Below are positions 41,970 to 42,529 of a DNA stretch of 42,529 nt, in pieces (the stretch's first letter is position 1; every line of letters begins with the position of its first letter). The DNA is taken from positions 1 through 42,529 of the forward strand of contig CALNBT010000161.1 in NCBI GenBank assembly GCA_937874345.1, given 5' to 3'. Source of the stretch: an uncultured Prevotella sp. Lineage in GTDB: Bacteria > Bacteroidota > Bacteroidia > Bacteroidales > Bacteroidaceae. The position numbers and the translations under genes are program-made. Below the pieces are notes generated by a model that was not told where the DNA came from, searched no databases, and was given only the letters and a program-made list of their open reading frames with translations.

Positions 41970-42188
41970 GTGTTCTTATTTGTATGCTTTATTCTTTTGA
42001 TTTTATTAATGTACTCGTATAGGCTATATTTTCAATATCGTGCAGATTGTCGTGCAATTCAATTGGTTTTGTGTCGCAATTTCCTTGATTTTGCTTTGCA
42101 AAGTCTATGGCTTTGCTTTAGATTAAAGCCTGAATCGGAAAGTGATTATCTGATAGAAAAAATAAGTTTTTTTAATCTTGTCAAATAA
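41970..42188 (+). CDS. Possible small membrane protein after maf (GTG start, doubtful)
   Basis: This frame is open directly after the maf stop codon and reads KKSYVAAIVFLFVCFILLIL, then LMYSYRLYFQYRADCRAIQL and a basic C-terminus. It would form one membrane helix with a cytoplasmic tail, but there is no ATG; GTG at 41970 is the only usual start, and it lies inside the helix. It may be a gene that lost its start, or chance. I do not recognise the family. Confidence 0.35.
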   Translation: MFLFVCFILLILLMYSYRLYFQYRADCRAIQLVLCRNFLDFALQSLWLCFRLKPESESDYLIEKISFFNLVK

Positions 42189-42369
42189 TGAATAGAGCCT
42201 TGTTCGTATTTCTTATTTACCTGAAACCAAAAGAACAGAGATTATCTTCTTCTGTTCCTGTACTCTTTATCCACATAATAGGAAAAATATTATTTATATA
42301 TTGAATTGATTTATAAGATGTTAGAGTTTGAGTATAGAAGTAAATTGTCCACTTTTCTCTTTTTTTCTA

Positions 42370-42400
42370 TTGCATAATTTATAAAATCCTAATATCTTTG
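42370..42400 (+). promoter_or_regulatory. Promoter for a gene beyond the right edge
   Basis: TTG (42370-42372), a 20-base spacer and TATCTTTG (42393-42400) form a good Bacteroidota promoter pointing to the right. Confidence 0.6.
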
Positions 42401-42496
42401 TAAGAGAACCTAAGTGATTATACATTATCAATGTAAACATTTCACCTACCAGTTATATAATCAGGCAAAAACTTTCTCATTGATCATCCTTCAGAT

Positions 42497-42529
42497 ATGT
42501 ATACATTTCTTCAAAAATTGGCTTTAACT
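42497..42529 (+). CDS. Possible start of a gene cut by the window edge
   Basis: ATG 42497 opens a frame reading MYTFLQKLALT up to the edge, about 95 bases downstream of the promoter at 42393. It is too short to identify; other starts outside the window are equally possible. Confidence 0.25.
   Translation, partial: MYTFLQKLALT

Larger units (their letters stand above)
42189..42529. other. Gene-poor right end of the window
   Basis: This 341-base stretch contains a short dyad (GAACAGA 42233-42239 with TCTGTTC 42251-42257), a promoter (42370-42400), and the start of a possible gene at 42497. Nothing else is supported. Confidence 0.5.

Noticed and set aside
42233..42257. Seven-base dyad near the right edge as a terminator
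   Set aside because: The stem is short, has no T-run, and no clear gene ends directly before it.

Overview
The window is an AT-rich chromosomal segment from a member of the Bacteroidota, most likely order Bacteroidales (Bacteroides/Prevotella type). Three things support this. Most transcription units start behind the Bacteroidota sigma-A promoter (TTTG, about 20 bases, TAnnTTTG). Ribosome-binding sites are weak. Several genes belong to Bacteroidota-typical families: DUF5107-TPR, DUF5112/5113 kinase, DUF5932 regulator, TamL, DUF4295 and a short 290-residue primary sigma factor. Genus cannot be fixed from sequence reading alone. I see no tRNA, rRNA, CRISPR array or intact mobile element.

Layout. 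1-5005: a sugar-uptake locus with the start of a divergent AraC-type regulator, an MFS sugar porter and a large DUF5107/TPR protein. 5346-8592 (minus): hisG-hisD-hisC. 8708-9883: a lipoprotein MltF-like transglycosylase that splits the his genes. 10186-13012 (minus): a tightly overlapping unit of trmH-type methyltransferase, a membrane protein and hisB. 13264-15480: TamL-like BamA-family outer-membrane lipoprotein. 15645-16346: a SIMPL protein. 16471-18382 (minus): a GH25 lysozyme and a zinc-ribbon membrane protein. 18508-21731 (minus): LacI regulator, NhaC antiporter and a core-less nucleotidyltransferase-family protein.

21884-26758 holds the most unusual locus. A 1188-residue double-module sensor kinase is followed by an overlapping response regulator and a half-length AbgT-like membrane protein. 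The kinase has an intact ATPase in its first module but the only convincing His-box in its second module. 26816-29191 (minus): engB and an Uup-type ABC-F gene. 29660-31171: a GHL10 glycosidase-like protein.

31328-37923 is mainly housekeeping: two small conserved proteins, smpB, map, tsaD, a cinA C-terminal-domain gene, rpmB-rpmG-DUF4295 and the primary sigma factor. 38136-41945: a GH97 glycosidase, a FemAB/GNAT-like protein and maf. The window ends in gene-poor DNA with a strong promoter for a gene beyond the right edge.

Convergent gene pairs are separated by strong bidirectional hairpin terminators. Two gene-free stretches (9884-10185 and 29192-29632) appear to hold decayed coding sequence, one of them resembling a transposase C-terminus. 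A 23-base exact repeat covers the promoters of the trmH-hisB and engB-abcF operons.
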